Shown: positions 19,678 through 29,276, numbered from the stretch's first letter. The stretch is DNA of 64,000 nucleotides from Bartonella sp. M0177 (GCF_016102285.1 NZ_JACFOY010000001.1:1054001-1118000), one strand, 5' to 3'. Program-made: numbers and translations. The notes: generated by a model from the letters alone, not told the origin.

Positions 19678-21075
19678 ATGTTTCTATCAGTTTTTGAACT
19701 ATTCAAAATCGGCATTGGACCATCGAGCTCTCACACAATGGGGCCAATGACGGCAGCCAACAGGTTTCTGGCGGAGATCCTGTCGAACAATTGGCCTAAG
19801 CCGGTCAATACGTCAATTACCCATTTGCGCGTCTCTTTACATGGATCATTGGCCTTTACCGGTCTCGGTCATGCAACAGATCGTGCCGTTATATTGGGTT
19901 TGTTGGGGCAACAACCGGCAAGCGTCGATCCCGATAACATGGATAAATTGGTCACGTCAGTCTATCAGACAAAGAAAGTTGAACCTGCAGGTCATCCGGG
20001 CTACCGGTTTGATCCCGAAAAAGATTTGATCGTCGATCGAAAGACGGTGTTGCCAGGGCATAGCAATGGTCTGGTTTTTGAAGGACTTGACCAATTTGGA
20101 AATGTCCTTTTGCGGCGCGTTTATTATTCTATCGGCGGCGGATTTGTTGTGAGCGAGGACGAATTAAATCGCGTTGAACATAATAAAAAAAATGACAACC
20201 GGATTGTTCCTTTTCCCTTTGATACAGCAACAATGATGCTCGATATGGCGAAAAAATCCGGCCTGTCTATCGCCGAAATGAAGCGCGCCAATGAAGAAAC
20301 GTTGATGACGCGAAATGAACTCGATGAGGGTCTCGATAAAATATTTCTTGCGATGAAATCAAGCGTTGATAGGGGGCTTCATCATGATGGTGAATTACCC
20401 GGAGGGCTACACATCAAGCGCAGGGCCAAGAAACTTTATGACAAATTATTGAGCGATAGCAAACGAAATCACGTTGGACCTTTAGCGGCAAATGACTGGC
20501 TTTCAACTTATGCAATAGCGGTTAATGAAGAAAATGCCGCAGGCGGACGCATCGTAACCGCGCCTACCAATGGCGCGGCAGGTGTGGTTCCGGCCGTACT
20601 CAGTTATTATTTGCGGTTTTGTGCCGGAGCTGAACGCGACGGAATACGTAATTTTTTGCTGACTGCTGCGGCGATTGGCGGTGTCATAAAATATAATGCC
20701 TCAATTTCAGGAGCCGAAGTAGGTTGTCAGGGCGAGGTCGGCTCGGCAGCCTCTATGGCAGCGGCAGGTTTGACCGCTGCAATGGGTGGTACAGCGATGC
20801 AGATTGAAAATGCCGCGGAAATTGCTCTTGAACATCATCTGGGAATGACATGTGATCCGGTAGCCGGCCTTGTTCAAGTGCCGTGTATCGAAAGAAATGC
20901 CATGGGCGCCGTTAAAGCAGTGACGGCTGCTTCACTCGCACTTCACGGCGATGGCAGCCATTTTGTTTCATTGGATGCCTGCATCAGAACTATGCGCGAA
21001 ACCGGCCGTGATATGAGTGACAAATATAAAGAAACAAGCAAGGGTGGACTTGCGGTCAATGTAACGGATTGTTAA
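19678..21075 (+). CDS. sdaA: L-serine ammonia-lyase (L-serine dehydratase), iron-sulfur type
   Basis: SdaA deaminates L-serine to pyruvate and ammonia using a labile [4Fe-4S] cluster. The 465-residue product is the single-chain type with the beta domain first ([16 protein letters not shown], about residues 10-25) and the alpha domain after it ([20 protein letters not shown] near residue 290). The cluster cysteines are seen in [18 protein letters not shown] and [15 protein letters not shown]. Length is normal. Ten bases separate it from the following DUF1489 gene, so the two are probably cotranscribed. The enzyme lets the cell use serine as a carbon source. Confidence 0.96.
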   Translation: MFLSVFELFKIGIGPSSSHTMGPMTAANRFLAEILSNNWPKPVNTSITHLRVSLHGSLAFTGLGHATDRAVILGLLGQQPASVDPDNMDKLVTSVYQTKKVEPAGHPGYRFDPEKDLIVDRKTVLPGHSNGLVFEGLDQFGNVLLRRVYYSIGGGFVVSEDELNRVEHNKKNDNRIVPFPFDTATMMLDMAKKSGLSIAEMKRANEETLMTRNELDEGLDKIFLAMKSSVDRGLHHDGELPGGLHIKRRAKKLYDKLLSDSKRNHVGPLAANDWLSTYAIAVNEENAAGGRIVTAPTNGAAGVVPAVLSYYLRFCAGAERDGIRNFLLTAAAIGGVIKYNASISGAEVGCQGEVGSAASMAAAGLTAAMGGTAMQIENAAEIALEHHLGMTCDPVAGLVQVPCIERNAMGAVKAVTAASLALHGDGSHFVSLDACIRTMRETGRDMSDKYKETSKGGLAVNVTDC

Positions 21076-21085
21076 GTCATAAGTT

Positions 21086-21517
21086 ATGACACTTCACATG
21101 GTAAAATTATGCGTTGGCTGTTCTTCACCAGAGGAGCTTGCCCAATGGATTGATTATCGTTTGGAACAATTGAAAGCTGCGGGCGAAAAACCGGAGCAAT
21201 ATCACATCACCCGTATGGTGCCAAAAAGAATTGACGAACTTCTGGACGGTGGCTCGCTCTACTGGGTGATGAAAGGCAATATACAATGCCGACAAAAATT
21301 TCTGGATATTCGCCCCTTTACCGATGGTGAAGGTATCCATCGTTGCAAGCTTGTTCTCGTACCAAAAATTATACCGACAGTCTGGCAGCCGAGACGTGCT
21401 TTTCAAGGGTGGCGCTATCTTGATGGAAGTGAAGCGCCAGAGGATGATAACAGCAGTGAGAAGGCCCGCCTGCCGGCTGCTTTAAAGCAGGAACTGGCCG
21501 ATCTCGGTTTGCTTTAG
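21086..21517 (+). CDS. DUF1489-family protein
   Basis: A 143-residue cytoplasmic protein of the alphaproteobacterial DUF1489 family, recognised by MVKLCVGCSSPEELAQW, the central LYWVMKG and RPRRAFQGWRYL-like block (VWQPRRAFQGWRYLDG), and the C-terminal LPAALKQELADLGLL. The family has no assigned biochemical function. An internal ATG at 21098 gives the more usual MVKL start, so the first four residues are doubtful. It directly follows sdaA and may be read from the same transcript. Confidence 0.88.
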   Translation: MTLHMVKLCVGCSSPEELAQWIDYRLEQLKAAGEKPEQYHITRMVPKRIDELLDGGSLYWVMKGNIQCRQKFLDIRPFTDGEGIHRCKLVLVPKIIPTVWQPRRAFQGWRYLDGSEAPEDDNSSEKARLPAALKQELADLGLL

Positions 21518-21548
21518 AGCAGGCGGATATTTTGTTGTCTTCAAGGAT

Positions 21549-21824
21549 TTAGATATTTGTTGATCCCAAGCGGAATTTTACACCGAAAGATCCACGCGGG
21601 CTTGCAACGCGCAAATGGATACGAACCGGTGGCATAGCCAGACGACGGTTACGTTGTGTTTGGCAAATCAGGAGACCAAGAAGCGAGCGCGTGGTGATGC
21701 CGCGCGGCGTCGCTTTCAGGTCAGCCAATTTCAAAGCGGCCTGCTGAAGAGATCGCAAAGCGAGAAGCGAGCCCTCGTGATTAACGGAGCGGGCTTTTAA
21801 CACCATATCATTTGCATTTGCCAT
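21549..21824 (-). CDS. small basic hypothetical protein downstream of the D,D-carboxypeptidase gene
   Basis: I do not recognise this 91-residue protein. It is rich in Arg, Leu and Ala, with an N-terminal helical part (MANANDMVLKARSVNHEGSLLALRSLQQ) and a C-terminal strand-like, basic part ending VASPRGSFGVKFRLG. The frame is open from 21857, four bases after the dacA stop. The ATG at 21824 with AAAGGT nine bases upstream is preferred. The tight spacing suggests cotranscription with the carboxypeptidase gene. No transmembrane segment or known motif is seen. Confidence 0.5.
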   Translation of the reverse strand: MANANDMVLKARSVNHEGSLLALRSLQQAALKLADLKATPRGITTRSLLGLLICQTQRNRRLAMPPVRIHLRVASPRGSFGVKFRLGSTNI

Positions 21825-21860
21825 AGCTTGATTACCTTTTACGCAAAACTCAGACATTGG

Positions 21861-23300
21861 TTACATTGTTATCGCATAGCAGTTAAAATTTGCTTTCTTT
21901 AGAAGCGAACAGGCGTCCCATGCCGCTTTTTTTGTATTGAAACCGACAAAACGGGCGCGATAGTAGCGCTGGCCGTCTTTTTCAAAAATCTGGGTATAGG
22001 GCGTAGCATTTGCCAAAGCCGAGCGGGCAGCATCCGATGCATTCGACAGCATTTCCGTTGCCTGTTGTTGATTTGGCAAAGAACCGATCTGAATAGCCCA
22101 GCCTGTCTGGTCGGAACGCCCGTTGGTTGGCGCAGATGCGGTGATTACGGGATCGATAGCTGTTTTTTCATTGGCATCGTTTTTCTGTTTGGAAACGATT
22201 GCCTGATCAAGCTCTTTTACAGCCGGAGCGGTTTTTGCCGTTGTGTTGGCAAGCGCTGTCAAAACGTCGGATTTATTATCCGGCGTCTTGACAATCTGCG
22301 TATTCGAAGCAGTCGTTACAGCTTCTGGCTTCGGCGTCGAAGCAGTTGTATCGGCTTTGGCCACGGCTATATCGGCTTTGGCAGCCGGAACGGGTGCTTT
22401 GTGAGGCTCCGGCAAGTCATATTGTGTTGCAGCGATAAGAGGGGCGCGTGTCTTGGCCCGACTTGCTTCCGGCAGATAACGGCGCAAGAGCTCGGCCATG
22501 TGCGCGTCACGCAAAGCCGATGATTTGCCACCCATGACAACGGCAACAATTGAGCGTCCGTCCATACGCATAGATGTAGCTAGATTTGAGCCGGACATGC
22601 GGGTGTAGCCGGTTTTAATGCCGTCGACGCCTTTCATATCCCGCACCAAACGGTTGTGTCCGTTAATGGTTTGGCCGCGGAACTGGAAACTTGTGGTTTT
22701 GAACCAGTCATATTGCTTCGGAAAATGTTCGCGGAGCGCCAAAGATAAAATGGCAAGATCGCGTGCCGTCGAATAGTTCTGTACGTCAGGTAAACCTGAT
22801 GCATTGGCAAAATTGGTATTCATCATGCCCAAGCGACGTGCTTTTGCCGTCATGATCTGGGCAAAGCGCTGTTCCGAGCCGCCAAGATATTCACCGATTG
22901 CAGTTGCAACATCATTGGCAGATTTCGTGATCAATGCCTTGGCTGCAAGCTCTGCCGGAATCGTTTGGCCGGTTCTGAAACCGATTTTTGTGGGTGGGCG
23001 GGAAGCTGCATAGGCAGAAACGGGAATAGGGGTGTTTGGTGTTACGCGACCCGATTGCATTGCCTCGAACAACAGATAAAGCGTCATCATTTTTGTGAGA
23101 GATGCCGGATAGCGACGTGCATTTCCGTTAACTTCGTATAAGGTTCGTCCGGTATTGGCATCGACAACTATAGCGGCATATTTATCGGCATAAGCGCTTT
23201 GGGGAGCAGCTTGTGCATAGGTCATAGACACTGAAAATATGAGAGTTGCAATGGCGGCTTTTTTTATGAAGCGAGCTACTTTTTGGTAGGCTTTTTGCAC
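21861..23300 (-). CDS. dacA: D-alanyl-D-alanine carboxypeptidase with C-terminal SPOR domain
   Basis: A low-molecular-mass penicillin-binding protein that trims the terminal D-Ala from peptidoglycan stem peptides in the periplasm. The 479-residue product has a signal peptide (residues 1-32, ending YAQAA) and the three active-site motifs SLTK (Ser67, Lys70), SAN (127-129) and KTG (229-231). A Pro/Ala/Thr-rich linker (about 300-400) leads to a C-terminal SPOR domain (QTGWAIQIGSLPNQQQATEML to the end), which binds denuded glycan and usually targets proteins to the division site. This SPOR-tailed form is common in Rhizobiales. The symbol follows the family and orthology is likely but unproven. 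Confidence 0.93.
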   Translation of the reverse strand: MQKAYQKVARFIKKAAIATLIFSVSMTYAQAAPQSAYADKYAAIVVDANTGRTLYEVNGNARRYPASLTKMMTLYLLFEAMQSGRVTPNTPIPVSAYAASRPPTKIGFRTGQTIPAELAAKALITKSANDVATAIGEYLGGSEQRFAQIMTAKARRLGMMNTNFANASGLPDVQNYSTARDLAILSLALREHFPKQYDWFKTTSFQFRGQTINGHNRLVRDMKGVDGIKTGYTRMSGSNLATSMRMDGRSIVAVVMGGKSSALRDAHMAELLRRYLPEASRAKTRAPLIAATQYDLPEPHKAPVPAAKADIAVAKADTTASTPKPEAVTTASNTQIVKTPDNKSDVLTALANTTAKTAPAVKELDQAIVSKQKNDANEKTAIDPVITASAPTNGRSDQTGWAIQIGSLPNQQQATEMLSNASDAARSALANATPYTQIFEKDGQRYYRARFVGFNTKKAAWDACSLLKKANFNCYAITM

Positions 23301-23548
23301 TTTTTACGACCTTTTTTACGCCAAACAGAATTCGCGACAGAGAGACCCCCGGGAGGCCCGTGCGAGACCCCTGCCGCCTTTTCGCGGGGAAGATTAATAT
23401 GACAGCGTTACCAATTTCTTTATAAGAACAAATTTTTCGTGATTATTATTTGGCTAAAGGGAGAAGCTTAGTGGTGGAAAATGGCGTAAAACAATTATTA
23501 AACTTGCGATTCTGGGACTTATAATTTGTTAAAAATACATTACATGGA

Positions 23549-23938
23549 ATGCATGGGCGAGAAAGAACAATAACCTTGGTAGAATTAAGTTTGCAAAAAT
23601 TAGCCGGACAGAATGGCGGGAAGGAAAAGAGAGACACAGGTAGTTTTGAAACCGGTGTCGCAACGAAATCCCTTCCGAAAGTGAAAAAACCGGATTTTTA
23701 TCGTGTTCTCCTCTTGAATGATGATTACACACCTATGGATTTTGTTGTGTTTGTTTTACAAAAGTTTTTTCGTAAAAACCGTGAAGATGCAACGCGTATT
23801 ATGTTGAATGTTCACCATACGGGTGTTGGAGAATGCGGTGTGTATTCCTATGAAGTCGCCGAAACAAAAGTTGCGCAAGTTATGGATTGTGCCCGGGAAA
23901 ATCAGCATCCTTTGCAATGCGTGATGGAAAGAAAGTGA
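23549..23938 (+). CDS. clpS: ATP-dependent Clp protease adaptor ClpS
   Basis: ClpS binds the N-domain of ClpA and delivers N-degron substrates. The core domain is clear: [25 protein letters not shown], then the hydrophobic pocket region and [23 protein letters not shown]. The product is 129 residues as drawn. The N-terminal 45 residues are unstructured and the start codon is uncertain, because the ATG at 23549 has no strong ribosome-binding site and TTG at 23576 is an alternative. It ends 6 bases before clpA, so the two form the standard clpS-clpA operon. Confidence 0.93.
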   Translation: MHGRERTITLVELSLQKLAGQNGGKEKRDTGSFETGVATKSLPKVKKPDFYRVLLLNDDYTPMDFVVFVLQKFFRKNREDATRIMLNVHHTGVGECGVYSYEVAETKVAQVMDCARENQHPLQCVMERK

Positions 23939-23944
23939 ACGCCG

Positions 23945-26290
23945 ATGCCGTCTTTTACCACTAGCCTCGAAAAGACCCTTCATAGAGCACTTATGATTGC
24001 CAGTGACGCGCATCAGGAATATGCGACATTGGAACATTTGTTATTGGCGTTGCTTGATGATGTTGATGCCAAAGCCGTTATCCTTGCTTGTAACGTTGAC
24101 ATTGAACAATTGCGCACGCGTTTGACGCAATATGTCCAATCGGAACTCGATTCGCAGATAGGCGATGATGAAGATACCAAGCCTACCAATTCGTTCCAAC
24201 GGGTTATCCAGCGTGCGGTTATCCATGTCCAGTCGGCAGGACGGGATATTGTAACCGGAGCAAATGTTCTTGTTGCAATTTTCGCCGAACGGGAAAGTTT
24301 TGCCGCTTATTTCCTTCAGGAACTGGGAATGACACGCTATGATGCGGTCAACTTTATTTCCCATGGCATCGCCAGTGAAAATGGTGCTGCAAGCTTCCCG
24401 CTTGATGATTCTGATGACGAGGTGTCAGCTTCGCAATCGGCCAATAAAGATACGGATGCACTTTCGGCATATTGTATCAATCTTAATGAACGTGCGCGTC
24501 AGGGCAAGATTGATACATTGATAGGCAGAGATAAAGAAATTGCCAGAACAATCCAGATTTTATGCCGGAGGTCGAAAAACAACCCACTTCTGGTTGGAGA
24601 TCCCGGAGTAGGTAAAACAGCCATCGCCGAGGGCTTGGCAAAACGAATTGTCGACGGCGAAGTGCCAGACGTTTTAAGCAATGCAACGATTTTTTCACTC
24701 GATATGGGAATGCTTGTTGCCGGTACCCGTTATCGTGGTGATTTTGAAGAACGCTTGAAACAGGTTGTAAAAGAGCTGGAAAATTATAAGGGAGCCATTC
24801 TCTTTATTGATGAAATTCATACTCTGATCGGGGCAGGGGCAACGTCGGGCGGCAGCATGGATGCGGCAAATCTTTTGAAACCAGCGCTTTCTTCGGGCCT
24901 TATTCGTTGCATCGGTTCGACGACCTATAAGGAATATCGTCAAATCTTCGAGAAAGATCGGGCTTTGGCGCGGCGTTTCCAAAAGATTGATGTCAATGAA
25001 CCGTCCATTGATGATGCCATTGAAATTCTGAAAGGTTTGAAGCCTTATTTCGAGAACTTCCATCAGATAAAATATACCGATGACGCTATGAAGGCGTCGG
25101 TTGAACTTTCCTCGCGTTACATGTCGGACAGGCGGTTACCCGATAAAGCGATAGATGTGGTCGACGAGACGGGCGCGGCACAAATGCTTTTGCCTAAAGA
25201 CAAGAGAAAAAAGACAATTGGTGTGAAAGAGATTGAGGAAACGGTTGCAACAATGGCACGCATTCCTCAAAAAAACATATCACGCGATGACCGCAAAACA
25301 TTGGCAAATCTCGAAAAAGAATTGCGTAGAGTGGTTTATGGGCAGGATAAAGCAATTGCTGCTTTGACTTCATCGATCAAGCTTGCCCGTGCTGGTCTGC
25401 GTGAACCGGACAAGCCTATAGGAAGCTATTTGTTTTCAGGTCCGACGGGCGTTGGTAAAACAGAGGTCGCCAAACAACTTGCAGCGTCTCTTGGTATCGA
25501 GTTGTTACGCTTTGATATGTCGGAATATATGGAACGGCATACTGTTTCCAGATTGATAGGTGCGCCACCGGGATATGTCGGCTTCGATCAGGGCGGCTTG
25601 TTGACAGATGCTGTCGACCAGAATCCACACGCCGTGCTTTTGCTTGATGAAATAGAAAAAGCGCATCCTGATCTCTATAATATTCTTCTACAGGTGATGG
25701 ATCACGGTAAGCTGACTGACCACAATGGAAAGCAGATCGATTTTCGCAACATCATTCTCATAATGACGACAAATGCCGGTGCAGTGGATATGGCAAAGTC
25801 TGCTATCGGTTTTGGAAAGACCGAGCGCGAGGGTGATGATATAGAGGCAATTAACCAGTTATTTCCTCCGGAGTTCCGTAACCGGCTTGACGCGATTATT
25901 CCGTTTGCGCCCTTGTCTGAACCGGTTATTCATCAGGTCGTACAGAAGTTTATTTTGCAACTCGAAGCGCAACTTGCCGATCGGGAAATAACCTTCGAAT
26001 TGAGTGATGATGCAACCAAATGGCTTGCTAACAAAGGCTATGATTCACATATGGGGGCTCGCCCTCTATCGCGGGTTATTCAGGAATATATAAAGAAGCC
26101 GCTGGCTGAAGAAATATTGTTCGGAAAGCTCCGCCATGGCGGTACTGTTAAAGTTATGACCGACAAATCGGACAAAAACAAACTGGCCTTGGAAATTATC
26201 AGTAATGAAGCACAAACGAATAAAAAGCCGGTAAGAGCAGTCAAGGCTTCCGGAAGGCGCGTAAAAAAGCCGACGCCAGCCGATCAATAA
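23945..26290 (+). CDS. clpA: ATP-dependent Clp protease ATP-binding subunit ClpA
   Basis: ClpA is the AAA+ unfoldase that feeds substrates to ClpP. The 781-residue product has an N-terminal ClpS-binding repeat domain (residues 1-145) and a first AAA module with Walker A GDPGVGKT (about residue 218) and ILFIDEIHTL. A second AAA module follows with Walker A GPTGVGKTE (about residue 500), VLLLDEIEKAHPD and sensor residues. A basic tail of about 20 residues (KPVRAVKASGRRVKKPTP) extends the C-terminus. The ClpP-docking IGF-type loop appears in the SAIGFGK segment near residue 620. It is cotranscribed with clpS. Confidence 0.97.
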   Translation: MPSFTTSLEKTLHRALMIASDAHQEYATLEHLLLALLDDVDAKAVILACNVDIEQLRTRLTQYVQSELDSQIGDDEDTKPTNSFQRVIQRAVIHVQSAGRDIVTGANVLVAIFAERESFAAYFLQELGMTRYDAVNFISHGIASENGAASFPLDDSDDEVSASQSANKDTDALSAYCINLNERARQGKIDTLIGRDKEIARTIQILCRRSKNNPLLVGDPGVGKTAIAEGLAKRIVDGEVPDVLSNATIFSLDMGMLVAGTRYRGDFEERLKQVVKELENYKGAILFIDEIHTLIGAGATSGGSMDAANLLKPALSSGLIRCIGSTTYKEYRQIFEKDRALARRFQKIDVNEPSIDDAIEILKGLKPYFENFHQIKYTDDAMKASVELSSRYMSDRRLPDKAIDVVDETGAAQMLLPKDKRKKTIGVKEIEETVATMARIPQKNISRDDRKTLANLEKELRRVVYGQDKAIAALTSSIKLARAGLREPDKPIGSYLFSGPTGVGKTEVAKQLAASLGIELLRFDMSEYMERHTVSRLIGAPPGYVGFDQGGLLTDAVDQNPHAVLLLDEIEKAHPDLYNILLQVMDHGKLTDHNGKQIDFRNIILIMTTNAGAVDMAKSAIGFGKTEREGDDIEAINQLFPPEFRNRLDAIIPFAPLSEPVIHQVVQKFILQLEAQLADREITFELSDDATKWLANKGYDSHMGARPLSRVIQEYIKKPLAEEILFGKLRHGGTVKVMTDKSDKNKLALEIISNEAQTNKKPVRAVKASGRRVKKPTPADQ

Positions 26291-26333
26291 AGCCGATGAC
26301 GATATATAACGTCGAAAAATAAAATGTATCGAG

Positions 26334-26369
26334 AAAAAATGCCTGCGCGATGAACCATCGGGCAGGCAT
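26334..26369 (-). terminator. intrinsic terminator of the HIT-family gene
   Basis: Read on the minus strand, AATGCCTGC and GCAGGCATT form a 9-bp outer stem around an inner CGATG-gtt-CATCG stem, and a T6 run follows. It lies about 70 bases past the HIT gene stop and between convergent genes, so it may also stop clpA transcripts. Confidence 0.8.
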
Positions 26370-26437
26370 TGCTAATAAACTTTTTTGTTACGGTACTGTT
26401 ACGTAGAACCGGTTGATTATTGCGGTCGGCCTTTGTT

Positions 26438-26860
26438 TCAAAGTGCCGCGCGGATTTTTGCAGCAGATTCTTCCAGTGTTTTTGTATCGACCGGTTCTCC
26501 GCTATGTGGTTTTAGCGGAACATTTTCGAAACGCGGAATAACATGGAAATGGAGATGAAAAACAGTTTGGCCGCTTGCCGGTTCATTAAATTGCATGACG
26601 GTCACACCATCTGCATTGAAGGCTTTTTTAACAGCTTTAGCTATTTTCTGCACAACCTTGATAACTTTAGCAAGGGTTTCCGGGTTCGCGTCCAGTAAAT
26701 TGCGCGAGCCTTTCCGCGGAACAATCAATGTATGTCCTTTACCTTGCGGCATGACATCCATGAAAGCGATGACATCGTCATCTTCATAAACGCGGATAGA
26801 GGGAATTTCTCCACGAATCAACTTCGCAAAAATATTATTTTCATCATAACTTTGTTGCAT
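26438..26860 (-). CDS. HIT-family nucleotide-binding protein
   Basis: A 140-residue histidine-triad protein. The C-terminal triad HLHFHVIP (HxHxHxx) follows MQFNEPASGQTVF, and the N-terminal part holds NNIFAKLIRGEIPSIRVYEDDDVIAFMDVMPQGKGHTLIVP. Members of this Hint-like branch hydrolyse adenosine phosphoramidates or lysyl-/aminoacyl-AMP. The cellular role is usually unknown. The ATG at 26860 with GAGGAGA upstream is preferred over a GTG four codons earlier. It is the last gene of a minus-strand group after ridA and the GDPD-like gene, with 54 bases between. Confidence 0.93.
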   Translation of the reverse strand: MQQSYDENNIFAKLIRGEIPSIRVYEDDDVIAFMDVMPQGKGHTLIVPRKGSRNLLDANPETLAKVIKVVQKIAKAVKKAFNADGVTVMQFNEPASGQTVFHLHFHVIPRFENVPLKPHSGEPVDTKTLEESAAKIRAAL

Positions 26861-26914
26861 TTTTCTCCTCACTTATTGTTTTGCACATCACTTCAACTCT
26901 TTGGGTGAACAGCT

Positions 26915-27634
26915 TTAATTATCGTTGTCGGGTTTAAAACCTTCAAATATCATTTGGTCGGCATTAACACGTGCTCTTTCCCATTCTTCAGGATTGTGAA
27001 TAGTAAAAGCAAGGACGGGCATGCCCAGCTTTTCACGGACAAACCGTACAAAAGGATTGGACAACTGCCTGAAATTATAGGCCACAAACTCCATATCATG
27101 CGCAAGCATTGCAAAATGTTGTTCAATCTCCGAGCGTTTGTTGCCTTCAGCTTTTATCCCGTGTGGTATTGCACGGTCACCGAAACGTATGCGCCGTAAG
27201 ATATGCACATCCTGGGACATGATTGCCGACTTGTTCGGGTAAGCAACCAACAACTCTGTCACCCTTGAAATCAGGCCTGCGTCTTCTCCTTCATTACCTT
27301 CCAGATTTGCCAGAACGGGTACTTTGCCGGCAATGTTTTGAAGAAGTGTCTCGAGGGTAAAAATGCGTGGCTTGCCCTCACTGGTTTGGATATTGGCAAT
27401 TTCCGATGAACGGAGATCTATGATACGTTTTTTTTGGCCGGTTATTTGTTCAAGTGAAGCACCATGAAATACCATTGGAACGCCGTCATGAGACAATTGG
27501 ACATCGCAACAAATGGTATAATTTTCAAGCGCTGCCAATTCGAATGCCGGCAGCGTATTTTCTTGAACAGACTTATCGTAGCCATGAAGTCCACTATTCG
27601 CGATGGGCCTTTTTGATAACCAATCAATCCTCAT
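26915..27634 (-). CDS. glycerophosphodiester phosphodiesterase-like protein, active site apparently lost
   Basis: The 239-residue product has the TIM-barrel layout of GDPD enzymes: an N-terminal catalytic loop region followed by SVQENTLPAFELA, DVQLSHDGVPMVFHG and a C-terminal FTIHNPEEWERARVNADQMIFEGF. Key positions are altered. The usual HRG is Asn13-Ser-Gly, the metal-binding ExD is Cys42-Cys-Asp44, the HD pair is His57-Gly58, and the Glu of the later ELK-type strand is Asn110 (ANLEGN). Only ENT (25-27), Asp44 and His57 remain. It is therefore probably not a functional phosphodiesterase. The start overlaps the ridA stop region (GTG 27637 or ATG 27634), indicating translational coupling. Confidence 0.75.
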   Translation of the reverse strand: MRIDWLSKRPIANSGLHGYDKSVQENTLPAFELAALENYTICCDVQLSHDGVPMVFHGASLEQITGQKKRIIDLRSSEIANIQTSEGKPRIFTLETLLQNIAGKVPVLANLEGNEGEDAGLISRVTELLVAYPNKSAIMSQDVHILRRIRFGDRAIPHGIKAEGNKRSEIEQHFAMLAHDMEFVAYNFRQLSNPFVRFVREKLGMPVLAFTIHNPEEWERARVNADQMIFEGFKPDNDN

Positions 27635-27637
27635 CAC

Positions 27638-28099
27638 TCAGATTTCCAGAATTGCTTCCACTTCCACCGGAACATCCATCGGTAGTGCAGCAACTCCTAC
27701 AGCCGAACGAGCATGCTTTCCGGCTTCACCCAAAACATTGACAAACAAATCCGAAGCACCATTGGCAACTTGAGGAATGTCGGTGAAATTGGGGTCGGTT
27801 GCAACAAAAGCGGTTACTTTTACGACCTGCTTGATTTTGTTCAAATCTCCCAAAGCGGCTTTGGCTTGTGCCAGAATGTTGATTGCACATGCTTCGGCAG
27901 ATTTTTTGGCCTGTTCGGCAGTGACTGTCCGGCCGACTTTGCCTATTGCTACAGGCTTCCCGTTATTAAGTGGAAGTTGACCAGAAATATAAAGCTGGTT
28001 ACCGGATTTTCTGGCGGTCACGTAATTTGCTACAGGTTGTACAGCAGCGGGAATTGTAACGCCAAGTTTTTGCAAACGACTTTCAATCGTATCAGACAT
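27638..28099 (-). CDS. RidA-family protein (YjgF/YER057c/UK114)
   Basis: RidA-type proteins hydrolyse reactive enamine/imine intermediates released by PLP enzymes. The 153-residue product belongs to the longer subfamily, with ESRLQKLGVTIPAAVQPVANYV at the N-terminus, the core LYISGQLPLNNGKP and the C-terminal RSAVGVAALPMDVPVEVEAILEI. The Arg of canonical RidA (in the RSAVG-V segment) is retained, and Glu in VEVEAILEI is conserved. The stop is followed immediately by the GDPD-like start. The gene is divergent from eipB. Whether it acts as a true imine deaminase is not certain for this subfamily. Confidence 0.9.
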   Translation of the reverse strand: MSDTIESRLQKLGVTIPAAVQPVANYVTARKSGNQLYISGQLPLNNGKPVAIGKVGRTVTAEQAKKSAEACAINILAQAKAALGDLNKIKQVVKVTAFVATDPNFTDIPQVANGASDLFVNVLGEAGKHARSAVGVAALPMDVPVEVEAILEI

Positions 28100-28240
28100 T
28101 TTTTACCTCTTTTCCCGTCATTTCATATTTGCTCAATAACCCATTTTCTCGAACATGGAAATGCGATCTTCAAAAAAAGAAATTACTCGCTTTTTTACCA
28201 TTATATATGATAACGCCAAGGTTAAGGAAAAAACAGGAAT

Positions 28241-29071
28241 ATGCGGATGCCAAAATTTCTATTTGCCTTTATTTTATCGGTTATGTGCTTGAATGTTGCA
28301 CGAGGCGAAGATAAAGTTGTCATGGTGCCGCATCTGGCAATCTATGACCTCCAGCTTGAAAATGCTGCAGATAAATCGGGCATTTCGGGACTGAGCGGAC
28401 GGATGGCTTATGAATTCAATGGCTCGGCTTGTGAAGGTTATACCACCAGGTTTCGCTTCGTCACACGCATCAATATGGCTGATTCACCAACGCGTCTTAC
28501 CGACCAACAAATGACCAGTTTTGAATCGGCAAATGGTAAAGAATTCCGTTTTTTAAGCAAAACTATAATCGATCAGGAAGTTACAAGTGAAACGGATGGC
28601 GTTGCCAAAATTTCCAATGGAAATATGATTGTCAATACGAAGAAGCCCAAAGAAAATGAAGTCAAGTTAAAATCGGCCGCTTTTCCGACAGTCCAGACGG
28701 AAGAAGTCATCCGTAAAGCAAAAGCAGGCCAGCATTTTTACCGGACAGTCTTGTTTGACGGCTCGGATGATGCCGATCGTCTGACAGAAGCGACAGTGGT
28801 GTTAGGCGATAAAGTGGATGCAAAATCCGACGATGAAACCAAAATCATGGGGAAACTCGGAAAAGAGCCGTATTGGCCGGTGACAATTTCCTATTTCAAT
28901 GATGACGAGAATCAGGACGGTTTACCAGTCTATCGAACAAGCTTTCTTCTTTACGAGAATGGTGTCACACGCGATCTTGTAATGGATTATGGAAATTTTT
29001 CTGTTCGGGGTAAATTACAAACTTTCAAATTGTTTGATGCGCCATCTTCAAAAGAAAATTGTAAAGACTAA
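28241..29071 (+). CDS. eipB: cell-envelope integrity protein EipB (DUF1849)
   Basis: EipB is a periplasmic beta-spiral protein described in Brucella as needed for envelope integrity. The 276-residue product has a signal peptide (residues 1-21, ending NVARG), then VPHLAIYDLQLENAADKSGISGLSGRMAYEFNGSACEGYTTRFRFVT. Two cysteines, about 64 and 274, match the pair that forms the conserved disulfide linking the N-terminal part to the C-terminus. An alternative ATG two codons downstream is possible. It is divergent from ridA with about 140 bases between, and stands alone. Confidence 0.9.
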   Translation: MRMPKFLFAFILSVMCLNVARGEDKVVMVPHLAIYDLQLENAADKSGISGLSGRMAYEFNGSACEGYTTRFRFVTRINMADSPTRLTDQQMTSFESANGKEFRFLSKTIIDQEVTSETDGVAKISNGNMIVNTKKPKENEVKLKSAAFPTVQTEEVIRKAKAGQHFYRTVLFDGSDDADRLTEATVVLGDKVDAKSDDETKIMGKLGKEPYWPVTISYFNDDENQDGLPVYRTSFLLYENGVTRDLVMDYGNFSVRGKLQTFKLFDAPSSKENCKD

Positions 29072-29224
29072 AACCGGTTACAACGTTTTTTGTATTTTGT
29101 GTAAGAATATCGCTTGGTTGAGGTTAAAACACTTGAAACTTTGTGCGATATCACTTAACTAACCAAATATTCCACACACGGGAAATGGGTGATTGCGGGA
29201 GAAATCCGCAATTTTCCGCCGGTG

Positions 29225-29276
29225 GCAGGTTTTACCTGCCTCATTCCGTGGAGGTTCAACCGGAAAGGATAAAAAA
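29225..29276 (+). promoter_or_regulatory. rpsB leader hairpin and ribosome-binding site
   Basis: Just upstream of rpsB, GGCAGGT-ttt-ACCTGCC (29225-29241) forms a perfect 7-bp stem. It is followed by CGTGGAGG and AACCGGAAAGG before the ATG at 29277. Many bacteria control rpsB-tsf by S2 binding to the leader. The stem is a candidate for such control, but no homology to a described rpsB leader can be asserted. Confidence 0.4.
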
